This document shows positions 49,131 through 56,689 of a DNA stretch of 64,000 nucleotides, in pieces. The stretch lies in NCBI GenBank assembly GCA_937862815.1, contig CALMED010000006.1, positions 124,001 to 188,000 of the forward strand. The letters are read 5' to 3'. The position numbers and the translations under genes are program-made. Within the stretch, counting starts at the first letter, position 1, and each line of letters starts with the position of its first letter. The notes under the pieces were generated by a model. It was given only the letters and a program-made list of their open reading frames with translations. It was not told the origin of the DNA and did no database searches. The stretch comes from an uncultured Chitinophagaceae bacterium. GTDB lineage: Bacteria; Bacteroidota; Bacteroidia; Chitinophagales; Chitinophagaceae.

Positions 49131-49160
49131 GACATTTTTCAAATTAACAAGACATTTTTC
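49131..49160. promoter_or_regulatory. Candidate repressor operators, two GACATTTTTC repeats
   Basis: GACATTTTTC is present at 49131-49140 and 49151-49160, 20 bp apart (two helical turns). A related GACAAAAT lies just upstream. The second copy ends two bases before the repressor start codon, so binding could control repressor and early promoter alike. Confidence 0.6.
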
Positions 49161-49162
49161 TA

Positions 49163-49588
49163 ATGCCCAAAAATTTAGACGACATACAACAAATAGACCG
49201 ATTAATTGAATATTTTAAGACCAAAAAGATCTTAACACATAAGAATATTGAAAATTTCATGGGTTTTGGTGGAGGTTTTATAAATAAAGTCAAACAACGT
49301 AACGGAAATTTGTCTTCACGAGTTTTAAGTGCTGTGATAGACAAATGCCCTGATTTAAACCCCGAATGGCTGTTATACGGCCAGGGGAGCATGCTCCGCG
49401 CCGACACCTTACCACCTGCCCTACCGCCTACACCTACACCTACCAAGCTAACCAATGAAGCCCTGCTAATGGACCTACTGGAACGAGTCCAGCGACTTGA
49501 ACGCCAGATGGATCAATTACAAATGAAATACGGGGTTTCAGCATACGCTGAAACCGAGGGAAACGTCACCGGCACCCACGGCATCTAA
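49163..49588 (+). CDS. CI-like phage repressor without peptidase domain
   Basis: The 141-aa protein has an N-terminal HTH typical of Bacteroidota phage repressors: DDIQQIDRLIEYFKTKKILTHKNIENFMGFGGGFINKVKQRNGNLSSRVLSAVIDKCPDLNPEWLLYGQGSM. A Pro/Thr linker and a C-terminal coiled coil (ALLMDLLERVQRLERQMDQLQM) for oligomerisation follow. The S24 self-cleavage domain is absent, so it is not directly RecA-induced. It is read divergently from the early operon and has repeats before its start. Confidence 0.8.
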   Translation: MPKNLDDIQQIDRLIEYFKTKKILTHKNIENFMGFGGGFINKVKQRNGNLSSRVLSAVIDKCPDLNPEWLLYGQGSMLRADTLPPALPPTPTPTKLTNEALLMDLLERVQRLERQMDQLQMKYGVSAYAETEGNVTGTHGI

Positions 49589-49718
49589 AAGTGGTGTGGG
49601 TGCGTGCAGGAGGGCGGTGAAAAACCTTACCAGTTATGTATTTTAACAGAGAAAGCTTCCAAAAACCATAAATACATTGTAAACTTGCTAGGTAACGACG
49701 AAACCTAATTACAAACCC

Positions 49719-49967
49719 ATGACACAGATGAACTTAGAGCTTACCGGGATTTTTGTACAAGACCCGCAAAGCAAGGGTTATACAGCCTTTTTTGCACAAT
49801 TGCCAAACATTATTGCCGAAGGCGATAATGAAGAAGATGCTTTAAACAATTTAGTAGACACTGTTAGGGAGGTATTTCAACACCTTAGCGAAAGTGAAAC
49901 AACAACTTTGGGGCATACGCCCACCAATCAGTTTAAAACCAAACAATTTAACTTCACTATGGCATGA
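49719..49967 (+). CDS. HicB-like antitoxin
   Basis: The 82-aa protein matches HicB-type partial RNase H-fold antitoxins: LTGIFVQDPQSKGYTAFFAQLPNIIAEGDNEEDALNNLVDTVREV. It precedes the second gene and overlaps it by four bases (ATGA), in the HicBA order. It should neutralise the toxin and may repress the operon. Confidence 0.75.
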   Translation: MTQMNLELTGIFVQDPQSKGYTAFFAQLPNIIAEGDNEEDALNNLVDTVREVFQHLSESETTTLGHTPTNQFKTKQFNFTMA

Positions 49968-50251
49968 CCAGAGCTGATTTATTTGACTGGCTCCTTGCAC
50001 ACAAGTGCACTATTGAGCCGCTTTCTGAAAACACCAGGGGCAATACAGTAAAAATAAAAAGCCCTCGTAGCAACAGTTATATTTTTTACAACACCCCCAT
50101 TGACGACACCCCGCTTAAGTGTTATTCAGTTTGCCACATTTGTAAAAGACTGTATGTACCAATACCCAAACCATGTGAGCACATGGAAGAAGTGGCAAAC
50201 CATGTGGAAAAAAACCACTACCCTCACAATAGCAATAAGGGAAAAAAATAG
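49964..50251 (+). CDS. HicA-like toxin candidate with Cys cluster
   Basis: The 95-aa protein is coupled to the HicB-like gene by ATGA. It begins MTRADLFDWLLAHKCTIEPL, similar in plan to HicA, with NTVKIKSPRSNSYIFYNTP in the middle. It lacks a clear G-S-H catalytic His motif and instead has CHICKRLYVPIPKPC, a possible zinc site. It may be a divergent HicA or a HicB-partner of another kind. The assignment leans on position. Confidence 0.5.
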   Translation: MTRADLFDWLLAHKCTIEPLSENTRGNTVKIKSPRSNSYIFYNTPIDDTPLKCYSVCHICKRLYVPIPKPCEHMEEVANHVEKNHYPHNSNKGKK

Positions 50252-50266
50252 CCAAAAACGTAGCCA
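50249..50266. repeat. Paired TAGCCA motifs, right end of element
   Basis: TAGCCA occurs at 50249 and 50261, with the same 12-bp spacing and A-rich spacer as the pair at the left end (23197 and 23209). The nearby string GTAAGGGTTT (50289-50298) is also shared with the left end (23161-23170). Confidence 0.55.
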
Positions 50267-50303
50267 GACAGCCTGAAAGACAACACTAGTAAGGGTTTCG
50301 CCG

Positions 50304-50319
50304 ATCGTGTCGGGATCAC
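50304..50319 (+). repeat. Right attachment site core (attR)
   Basis: The 16-bp string ATCGTGTCGGGATCAC repeats the tRNA-Arg 3' end from 23067-23082. Only this short fragment of the tRNA is present here, so it is the displaced copy made on integration. Confidence 0.9.
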
Positions 50320-50326
50320 CCTTACG

Positions 50327-50350
50327 AGCCCTTTACCAAGGGCTTTTTTA
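50327..50350 (+). terminator. Original tRNA-Arg terminator, displaced by the element
   Basis: The hairpin AGCCCTT-4-AAGGGCT followed by TTTTTA lies 8 bp after attR. Before integration it would have followed the tRNA directly. Confidence 0.8.
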
Positions 50351-50376
50351 TTTACCTTCAATCCAAAGCAACCGGC

Positions 50377-51054
50377 ATGGATGTACAGATCGAAAGCAGT
50401 TGGAAAGCAGTGCTCCGCCAGGAATTCACCAAGCCGTATTTCCAGCAGATCGTTGCCCTCCTGAAGACGGAAAAAGCCCAGGGCAAGACCATCTATCCGC
50501 CGGGGCCGCTCCTCTTCAACGCCTTTGCACAAACCCCTTTCGATGCCGTTAAAGTGGTGATCCTGGGGCAGGATCCCTACCACGGGCCCGGCCAGGCACA
50601 CGGGCTTTGCTTTTCCGTGCCCGAAAGTGTGGCCCCTCCCCCTTCACTCATGAACATTTTCAAGGAAATTGAATCTGACATCGGTGTGGGCATGCCCGCC
50701 CGTTACGGCAATCTTACGCATTGGGCACAGCAGGGCGTGTTGCTGCTCAACGCTTTTCTCTCCGTGCGGGCCAACGAACCGGCCAGCCATTCAAAAATTG
50801 GTTGGGAAACCTTCACCAACCAGGTGATTGCCATCCTATCGGAAAAAAAACAAGGCGTGGTGTTCCTGCTCTGGGGCAGGTTTGCCCAGGAAAAACAGGC
50901 GCTGATTGACGAGACGCGCCACTTCGTACTTAAGGCGGCCCACCCATCCCCCTTCAGTGCCGACAAAGGGTTTTTCGGCTGCCGGCATTTTTCAAAAACA
51001 AACGAACTGCTGGTGCAACAGGGGTTTGCTCCCATTGACTGGAAACTGCCATGA
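50377..51054 (+). CDS. ung: Uracil-DNA glycosylase, family 1
   Basis: Ung removes uracil from DNA. The 225-aa protein shows motif 1 GQDPYHGPGQAHGLCFSV (catalytic Asp66), the Pro-rich PPPSLMNIFKEIESD loop, the LLLN block (WAQQGVLLLNAFLSV) and motif 2 HPSPFSADKGFFGCRHF. The length is normal. It is the first chromosomal gene right of the element and is coupled to plsC by an ATGA overlap. Confidence 0.97.
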   Translation: MDVQIESSWKAVLRQEFTKPYFQQIVALLKTEKAQGKTIYPPGPLLFNAFAQTPFDAVKVVILGQDPYHGPGQAHGLCFSVPESVAPPPSLMNIFKEIESDIGVGMPARYGNLTHWAQQGVLLLNAFLSVRANEPASHSKIGWETFTNQVIAILSEKKQGVVFLLWGRFAQEKQALIDETRHFVLKAAHPSPFSADKGFFGCRHFSKTNELLVQQGFAPIDWKLP

Positions 51055-51815
51055 AACTTCTCAAAGACATACTAGCCCGGTTGTTTGCCCTGTGGGCGCT
51101 CTTGTGGTTTGTTGCCACCATGCTGCTCATCCTGTTACCTACCTGGGTAATGGGCCTGTTGCCGGAACCCACCCGCACCCGGTGGTTCATTGGCCTGTCG
51201 CGGATCTGGATGGGCATCTTCCTGCCGCTGGCCGGCGTTCGCCTGCGCATTACAGGCCGCGAACATTTTAAAAAAGGCCAGAATTACGTGGTGGTTTGCA
51301 ACCACAATTCCTTCATGGATGTACCGGTAACCTCGCCTGGTATTCCGGGTGGAAATAAGACCATTGCAAAAATTGAGATGGCCCGCATCCCCCTGTTTGG
51401 GCTTATTTACCGGCGGGGATCGGTACTGGTGGATCGCAAAAGCGAAGAAAGCCGTATGCGCAGCTACGCCTACATGAAAGAAGTGCTGGCCATGGGACTG
51501 CACATGTGCATCTACCCGGAGGGAACCCGCAACCGCACCCCCCACCCGTTGAAAGAATTCAAAGATGGAGCTTTCCGGTTGGCCATTGAAACACAAAAGC
51601 CCATTATTCCCGCCGTTTTATTCCGCACCAAACAGGTATTGCCGCAGCACAGGTTTTTTTATTTCTGGCCGGGGCCCATCGAAATGCATTTTCTACCTCC
51701 CGTTGAAACAGCTGGTCTCATACCGGATCATACCAAAGAGCTGAAAGAAAAAATATTCGCACAGATGTGGTCATTTATTGAAAACAGTAAAGCCGATCAG
51801 CGGGGCAGGTTGTAG
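51051..51815 (+). CDS. plsC: 1-acyl-sn-glycerol-3-phosphate acyltransferase
   Basis: PlsC adds the second acyl chain in phospholipid synthesis at the inner membrane. The 254-aa protein has two N-terminal hydrophobic segments, the catalytic NHNSFMD (H-x4-D) motif, the second block RGSVLVDRKSEESR, and the substrate motif YPEGTRNR. The start overlaps the ung stop by four bases; its end overlaps the convergent lptD gene by 19 bp. Confidence 0.93.
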   Translation: MKLLKDILARLFALWALLWFVATMLLILLPTWVMGLLPEPTRTRWFIGLSRIWMGIFLPLAGVRLRITGREHFKKGQNYVVVCNHNSFMDVPVTSPGIPGGNKTIAKIEMARIPLFGLIYRRGSVLVDRKSEESRMRSYAYMKEVLAMGLHMCIYPEGTRNRTPHPLKEFKDGAFRLAIETQKPIIPAVLFRTKQVLPQHRFFYFWPGPIEMHFLPPVETAGLIPDHTKELKEKIFAQMWSFIENSKADQRGRL

Positions 51816-54544
51816 AAGAAACGGGAGCGGTTGATGCGCAGGTCCCGCAGCAGGCTCGACTTGGGACTGATGGAAATATTAAACGTACGGAAAATGCCCA
51901 CGGGCGTTACATTCAGGGCCAGTTGCCAGCAGTGCAGGTCGCGGGAGATGGACGTGGTGAGAAACTGCAATTTGGCGGTCTGGATATCAAACATTCCCTG
52001 TGCCTGGATCTTCCATTTTTCGGTGAGGTTAAAATCGCCGCTGAAATTAAGCGATTGGGTGAGCACAGTTGTGAAGCCCGAATAATCGGGTTTCAACTGG
52101 CGGGTCAGGTTCAGGGCATAGCCCAGGTTCACACTCCAGGGAATGTTAAAGTCGGCAAACTCGGCATTGTTGCGGATCATCCCCATTTCACGGCTCCGTT
52201 CATCGTTTTCGCCGCCCTGGTCTCGCAGCATGCGTTGTTTTTCTTTTTCCTTGCTTTCGTCTTTGGGTTTGCTGGTGAACTGGGTACTGAGCGAGATGAA
52301 ACCGCCGGTAAAAATGCCGGGTGAAAACTTCCCGCCCTGCCAGGTATATTGCTGCAGGCGGCGGCCCCGTTCATCCTGCTGGTAGGGTGATACATTGGCG
52401 TTGGCCGTAAGACTGATCTTTTCAAATAGGTTGCTGCGGAAATAGAAGTTAAAATCAGACAGCGCAAAGGAATCGGCCAGCAGGTTGTAACCGGTGCTCA
52501 TGCCAAAGCCGTCCACCAGCCGCACTTTTTTGAGGCCGGATTCGGACGTGTCTTTTTTACTGCGCACTTTCATCTCCAGGTTGTTGTCGAGCGTAAGGCT
52601 CACAAAGCCGGAGCGCCCTTCACTGAAGCCACCGAACATGGATCCTTCAAACTTATTGAAGCGGAAACGGTTGCCCAGCGAGTCTACCTGGGTTTCATAC
52701 CACTGGTCGCGGGCCAGGTCTGGGCGGTAACTCAGTCCAACCGTAGGGCGTACCACGTGCCGGATGGCCTGCACCCCGGATTTCCGTTTAAAGTTCATGG
52801 TGCCAAACAACGCCGTACTGAAGTTGAGTCCCAGGCTAACCTGCTGGCCACGGAAAAAACCTTTTGTAACCAGGGTGTCCACTTTTCGGTCGGCCGCATT
52901 CCACCTGCGCTCAAAGGTCTGCGCATACCACACTTCGTCGAAGCTGATGGCCGGCCCTACCTGCAGCGGTCCGAGCGGCGGAAGCGAAAGCTGTATGGGT
53001 ATGCTGTGGCGGGCACCCCATTGAAATGTATCAATCAGCTGCCGCAGGCTGAAGGCGGAGTCAAAGAATGAAAACTGGTTGCGGAAGTTGCCAAGATATC
53101 CTACCCCCAGTTTTTCGTACCAGCGGGGTGCGCCCACGAGTGTTTTGCGTTGAAAGGGATAAATGGTATTGACCGTAAAACCCACATCGGGCAGGCTCAC
53201 ATTATAGACCCGGTTGAGGGTATTCTGGTTGTGGTTGGCACTTACCGTGAGGTTAAACGGTTTACCGGCCCACATTTTCTGGTAAGCGATGGAGGAGTTG
53301 AGGTTGTTTTGGAAATTTTGCTGAGCGTCGTTAGGGAAAAACTGGTTGAACAGGCTGGTGGCGAGGTTCACACTTGCGCTGAAGGTTTGACCGGGCCGCG
53401 CCTTTCCGTCCACACTGTGGTTCCACCGGATGGCGAAGTTACGGCTGGGGGGACGATAGTCGGGGTCCCCTTTAAACCCGATCTGGTTATTCATGTAACT
53501 GATGTTGAAGCCGCCGTTGTACCGGTACCGTTTCCGGTAGGTGGGCGTGAGGAACAGGTTCCATGAGCCGTAGGAGTACAGATTGGCCCGGACGGTGGCA
53601 TCCCAGTATTCGCCAAAGGTTTTATAGTATCCCAAACCCTCTATACCAAAGCCCAGCTGATCGTTCACCACCGGCTGCGGCGCCAGTATGCCGGTTCGAC
53701 GACCGGTTTTCATGGGAAAGAGCCCGAAGGGCAAACCAACGGGAATGGGGACGCCTTCAAATTCGGGACGTACAAAGCCGGTAACCGCCAGTTTTTCGCT
53801 GATGAATTTCACCTTTTTGGTACGGAAGGCAAAATGAGGTGTATCATAATTACAGGAGGTAAAACGCGCCCTTTCGGCGAAGAACGTCTGCGGGTCAATG
53901 CGTTTCACTTTTTCGCCGTAGATGAACATCTCCCCTTCCTGCGTGTAGGTGCCGATGGTGAGACCCCGCTGGGTTTTGAAGTTGTAGCGGATGGTATCGC
54001 TGGTAAAGGCACTTTCCCCTTGTTTGAAAGCGGGCACTCCCTCCCGGTTGCCGGCCGAATCAAGTACCGAATAAGCCGTGAGAATCTGCGTAGGCTGATC
54101 GAGGCGGATGACAAATGCTTCCAGGCTGATGTCTTTATAGGAAACCTGTGCCTGGTTGTAGAGGTAAATTTTTTCACCCGGTATATCGAGCACCATCGAA
54201 TCCTCCGCAACAAATTCAACCGGCGCATCCAGGGAGTCGCGGGATACCCGCAACGAAAAGGTATCCACCCGTTGGCGCAGCGAATCGGTGGGCCGCAGGG
54301 TATCTTTTCCCGGGGCAGTACCACCATCAGCCGGCCGGGCGTTGCGTTGCTGCGATGGGCGCTGGCGGTTAGCCGGCACATCCAGTGCAGGCAATGTATC
54401 GTGGTGAGAAACTGTTAAGGGAACAATAAATCGTTGCGGTGAACCTGTGTCATAACCGCCATGGGCCGTTATTTCCAACAACAGAAACGCTGCTGCTATG
54501 GGCAGCAATAGATATTTATAGCTAACTTTGTTGGCGGTGGGCAT
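51797..54544 (-). CDS. lptD: LPS-assembly protein LptD, Bacteroidota type
   Basis: LptD is the outer-membrane barrel that inserts LPS into the outer leaflet. The 915-aa protein has an N-terminal membrane/signal segment (YKYLLLPIAAAFLLLEITA), a long Pro/Ser-rich region, a beta-jellyroll-type domain (about 95-260) with LDIPGEKIYLYNQAQVSYKDISLEAFVI, and a C-terminal barrel. The pattern VGLPFGLFPMKTGRRTGILAPQ is the conserved core of the Bacteroidota family. It is grouped with amidase, MCE and OstA genes, consistent with envelope building. Confidence 0.88.
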   Translation of the reverse strand: MPTANKVSYKYLLLPIAAAFLLLEITAHGGYDTGSPQRFIVPLTVSHHDTLPALDVPANRQRPSQQRNARPADGGTAPGKDTLRPTDSLRQRVDTFSLRVSRDSLDAPVEFVAEDSMVLDIPGEKIYLYNQAQVSYKDISLEAFVIRLDQPTQILTAYSVLDSAGNREGVPAFKQGESAFTSDTIRYNFKTQRGLTIGTYTQEGEMFIYGEKVKRIDPQTFFAERARFTSCNYDTPHFAFRTKKVKFISEKLAVTGFVRPEFEGVPIPVGLPFGLFPMKTGRRTGILAPQPVVNDQLGFGIEGLGYYKTFGEYWDATVRANLYSYGSWNLFLTPTYRKRYRYNGGFNISYMNNQIGFKGDPDYRPPSRNFAIRWNHSVDGKARPGQTFSASVNLATSLFNQFFPNDAQQNFQNNLNSSIAYQKMWAGKPFNLTVSANHNQNTLNRVYNVSLPDVGFTVNTIYPFQRKTLVGAPRWYEKLGVGYLGNFRNQFSFFDSAFSLRQLIDTFQWGARHSIPIQLSLPPLGPLQVGPAISFDEVWYAQTFERRWNAADRKVDTLVTKGFFRGQQVSLGLNFSTALFGTMNFKRKSGVQAIRHVVRPTVGLSYRPDLARDQWYETQVDSLGNRFRFNKFEGSMFGGFSEGRSGFVSLTLDNNLEMKVRSKKDTSESGLKKVRLVDGFGMSTGYNLLADSFALSDFNFYFRSNLFEKISLTANANVSPYQQDERGRRLQQYTWQGGKFSPGIFTGGFISLSTQFTSKPKDESKEKEKQRMLRDQGGENDERSREMGMIRNNAEFADFNIPWSVNLGYALNLTRQLKPDYSGFTTVLTQSLNFSGDFNLTEKWKIQAQGMFDIQTAKLQFLTTSISRDLHCWQLALNVTPVGIFRTFNISISPKSSLLRDLRINRSRFFYNLPR

Positions 54545-54557
54545 GGTGCAATGGGGG

Positions 54558-54565
54558 CAAAAATA
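54558..54565 (-). promoter_or_regulatory. -7 promoter box for lptD
   Basis: The minus strand reads TATTTTTG, matching TAnnTTTG, 14 bp upstream of the lptD start. Confidence 0.5.
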
Positions 54566-54627
54566 GCCACTTATGTATTATCGCAGCTGAATCGTTCCAT
54601 TTCCGCCAATTGAAAATCTTTTATACC

Positions 54628-55581
54628 ATGAAGAATCAATGGACCTTTTCTGTTGCGGCGTTGCTTTGTGCGAGCCTGGTCATTTTTTCCTTCACACGAA
54701 AGTACAATGGAGCATCCGGGGTGGCAAAAATCAGCACCATCATTATTGATGCCGGACATGGATTTAAAGGTTCGCTCACGGCCCGCGACGGTGCTTTTGG
54801 TACGGAAGCCACAGAAGATGAAATTTCGTACGAGGTAAGCAAAAAAGTCGTGGCCGAACTCCAGAAAATCATGCCGGAGGTAAAAGTGCTGGAATCGCGG
54901 CCCACTCCCTATTTTGTCACCCTCAAACAACGTTCCGATTTTGCCAACAGTAACAAGGGCAACTTGTTTGTATCCATTCACTGTAACTACGCCCCTCAAC
55001 GCCGGGAAGTGCAGCGGGTAGGCTCCCGTACAGAAACCTATTACACCAAGGTGAAAGGAAAAAGCGTAAAAAAAACACGCGTGGTTCCCGTGTACAAAAC
55101 CTACTACTACCCCAACCCGGCGCATGGTACAGAGACCTATGTATTTGCCGCCCATAAAACGGATGATAAGGAAGATATCATCCTCGAAAACGGGGATATT
55201 TTCCAGAATGAAAAAGACGATGAAACAATCAACGTCAATATCAACGACCCGGTGGTGAAACAGCAGGTGGCTTTGTGGACCAAGCAGTTCTTTGCCAACA
55301 GTGTGAAACTGGCCACCATCGTGGAAGAGGAATTTGTCACCATCGGCCGCAACAGCCGGGGAGTAAAACAACGGCAGAAAGGGATCTGGGTTCTGCAGGC
55401 AACCGCCATGCCCAGCATCCTCATAGAACTGGGTTTTCTTTCACACCGTCCCGAAGAAGAATTCCTGATGAGTCATACCGGCCAGCAGACCATGGCAGAA
55501 AGCATTGCCCGCGCCATCAACCGCTACAAAGAGCTGGTGGAACGGGGCCCTTCGGTACAGCAGACACCCAACGGCCGGTAA
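54628..55581 (+). CDS. N-acetylmuramoyl-L-alanine amidase (Amidase_3)
   Basis: This zinc amidase cleaves the glycan-peptide bond of peptidoglycan in the periplasm, mainly at cell division. The 317-aa protein has an N-terminal signal/anchor (WTFSVAALLCASLVIFSF) and the Amidase_3 motifs: zinc His44 (IIIDAGHGFKG), SIHCNYAP with the second His, and the catalytic Glu in ILIELGFLSH. The insert between about 130 and 220 (VPVYKTYYYPNPAHG) is longer than in AmiC. The ATG at 54628 is preferred to an upstream TTG. Confidence 0.92.
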   Translation: MKNQWTFSVAALLCASLVIFSFTRKYNGASGVAKISTIIIDAGHGFKGSLTARDGAFGTEATEDEISYEVSKKVVAELQKIMPEVKVLESRPTPYFVTLKQRSDFANSNKGNLFVSIHCNYAPQRREVQRVGSRTETYYTKVKGKSVKKTRVVPVYKTYYYPNPAHGTETYVFAAHKTDDKEDIILENGDIFQNEKDDETINVNINDPVVKQQVALWTKQFFANSVKLATIVEEEFVTIGRNSRGVKQRQKGIWVLQATAMPSILIELGFLSHRPEEEFLMSHTGQQTMAESIARAINRYKELVERGPSVQQTPNGR

Positions 55582-55645
55582 ACACCCGGCTCTTCATCAT
55601 GAACAGGTTCCTGCTTACCGCAACAGGCGGGGAAAAAACATTTCG

Positions 55646-55653
55646 TATTTTTG
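55646..55653 (+). promoter_or_regulatory. -7 promoter box for the MCE gene
   Basis: The sequence TATTTTTG matches TAnnTTTG and lies about 45 bp upstream of the start at 55698. Confidence 0.55.
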
Positions 55654-55697
55654 AGCCCGGCGCAGTATATAAACTGCATTAACCCCCCGATCAACCC

Positions 55698-56684
55698 ATG
55701 CACATTTCCAATGAAACCAAAGTAGGTGCTCTCACCGTAATTGCGGTAACCCTGCTGGTACTCGGATATAATTTTTTAAAAGGTAATAACATTACCAAAC
55801 GGTCGCAGGTCATCTATGCCCGCTTTTCAGACGTGGGGGCCCTTGAAATTTCCAACCCGGTTAAGGTGAAAGGTTTCCGGATTGGGAATGTCTATGAAAT
55901 CTCAACGCTCGATAAGGAAATCAGTGAAGTGGTGGTGACCATCAATCTCCAGGAAGATGTGAACATCCCCAAAAATTCGGTGGCCCTGATCACCAGCAGT
56001 CTCACCGGCACCTCCTCCATCAACATCATGCCGGGCAACGCGACCGAATACCTCAGGCGGGGCGACACCCTGCTCACCTCCAACAACCCCGATCTGCTCG
56101 GCAAAGTAATGAACAGCCTCGACCCGATTCTCCACACGGTGAAAGAAGCAGTGGATTCGCTTAAGCTTGTTTTGGGCAATCTCAACAGCATGTTTGATGC
56201 CCCTACAAAAAACAACCTCAAGGAAGTGATTGCTCACCTGAATACCTCCTCCGCCAACCTGGCGAAGTTGCTGAACACCAAAGACGGAGACCTCGCCAAA
56301 ACGCTTAACAACGCGGCTGTTTTCTCCAACAACCTCAACCAGAACAACGCGAATCTCAATGCCACCATCGAAAACTTCCGGAACACCTCGCAGCAACTTT
56401 CAGACGCCCGTCTCAAAGAAACGGTTGAACAACTGAACCAGACCGTGGTGCAGCTGAATGCCGTGTTGGAAAAAGCCAACAGCAAAGACGGCTCGCTTGG
56501 GCTGCTCCTCAACGATCCGAAACTGTACAACAACCTGGAAAATACCAGCCGCAGCCTCAATATCCTGCTCGACGACTTCAAGACACATCCCAAACGGTAT
56601 GTGAGTTTTTCTGTATTCGGGAAGAAAGATAAGTCGCAACCCCTCACCGCGCCGCTGGCCGACAGTGTGAAAACCAATCAGTGA
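55698..56684 (+). CDS. MCE/MlaD family substrate-binding protein
   Basis: MlaD-type proteins carry phospholipids between membranes as part of an ABC-linked complex. The 328-aa protein has an N-terminal membrane anchor (about 8-26, VGALTVIAVTLLVLGYNFLKG), one MCE domain (about 35-120, VIYARFSDVGALEISNPVKVKGFRIGNV, ... SSINIMPG) and a long helical C-terminal stretch rich in Asn, Leu and Ser. Neither an Mla ATPase nor a permease is adjacent. The OstA gene follows after 5 bp. Confidence 0.92.
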   Translation: MHISNETKVGALTVIAVTLLVLGYNFLKGNNITKRSQVIYARFSDVGALEISNPVKVKGFRIGNVYEISTLDKEISEVVVTINLQEDVNIPKNSVALITSSLTGTSSINIMPGNATEYLRRGDTLLTSNNPDLLGKVMNSLDPILHTVKEAVDSLKLVLGNLNSMFDAPTKNNLKEVIAHLNTSSANLAKLLNTKDGDLAKTLNNAAVFSNNLNQNNANLNATIENFRNTSQQLSDARLKETVEQLNQTVVQLNAVLEKANSKDGSLGLLLNDPKLYNNLENTSRSLNILLDDFKTHPKRYVSFSVFGKKDKSQPLTAPLADSVKTNQ

Positions 56685-56689
56685 GCTAC

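Larger units (their letters stand above)
48845..49162. other. Divergent control region between repressor and early operon
   Basis: This 318-bp region contains a leftward terminator (48926-48960), an additional hairpin (49005-49043) and direct repeats just before the repressor (49131-49160). It is the likely lysis-lysogeny switch of the element. No protein-coding gene is supported in it. Confidence 0.65.
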
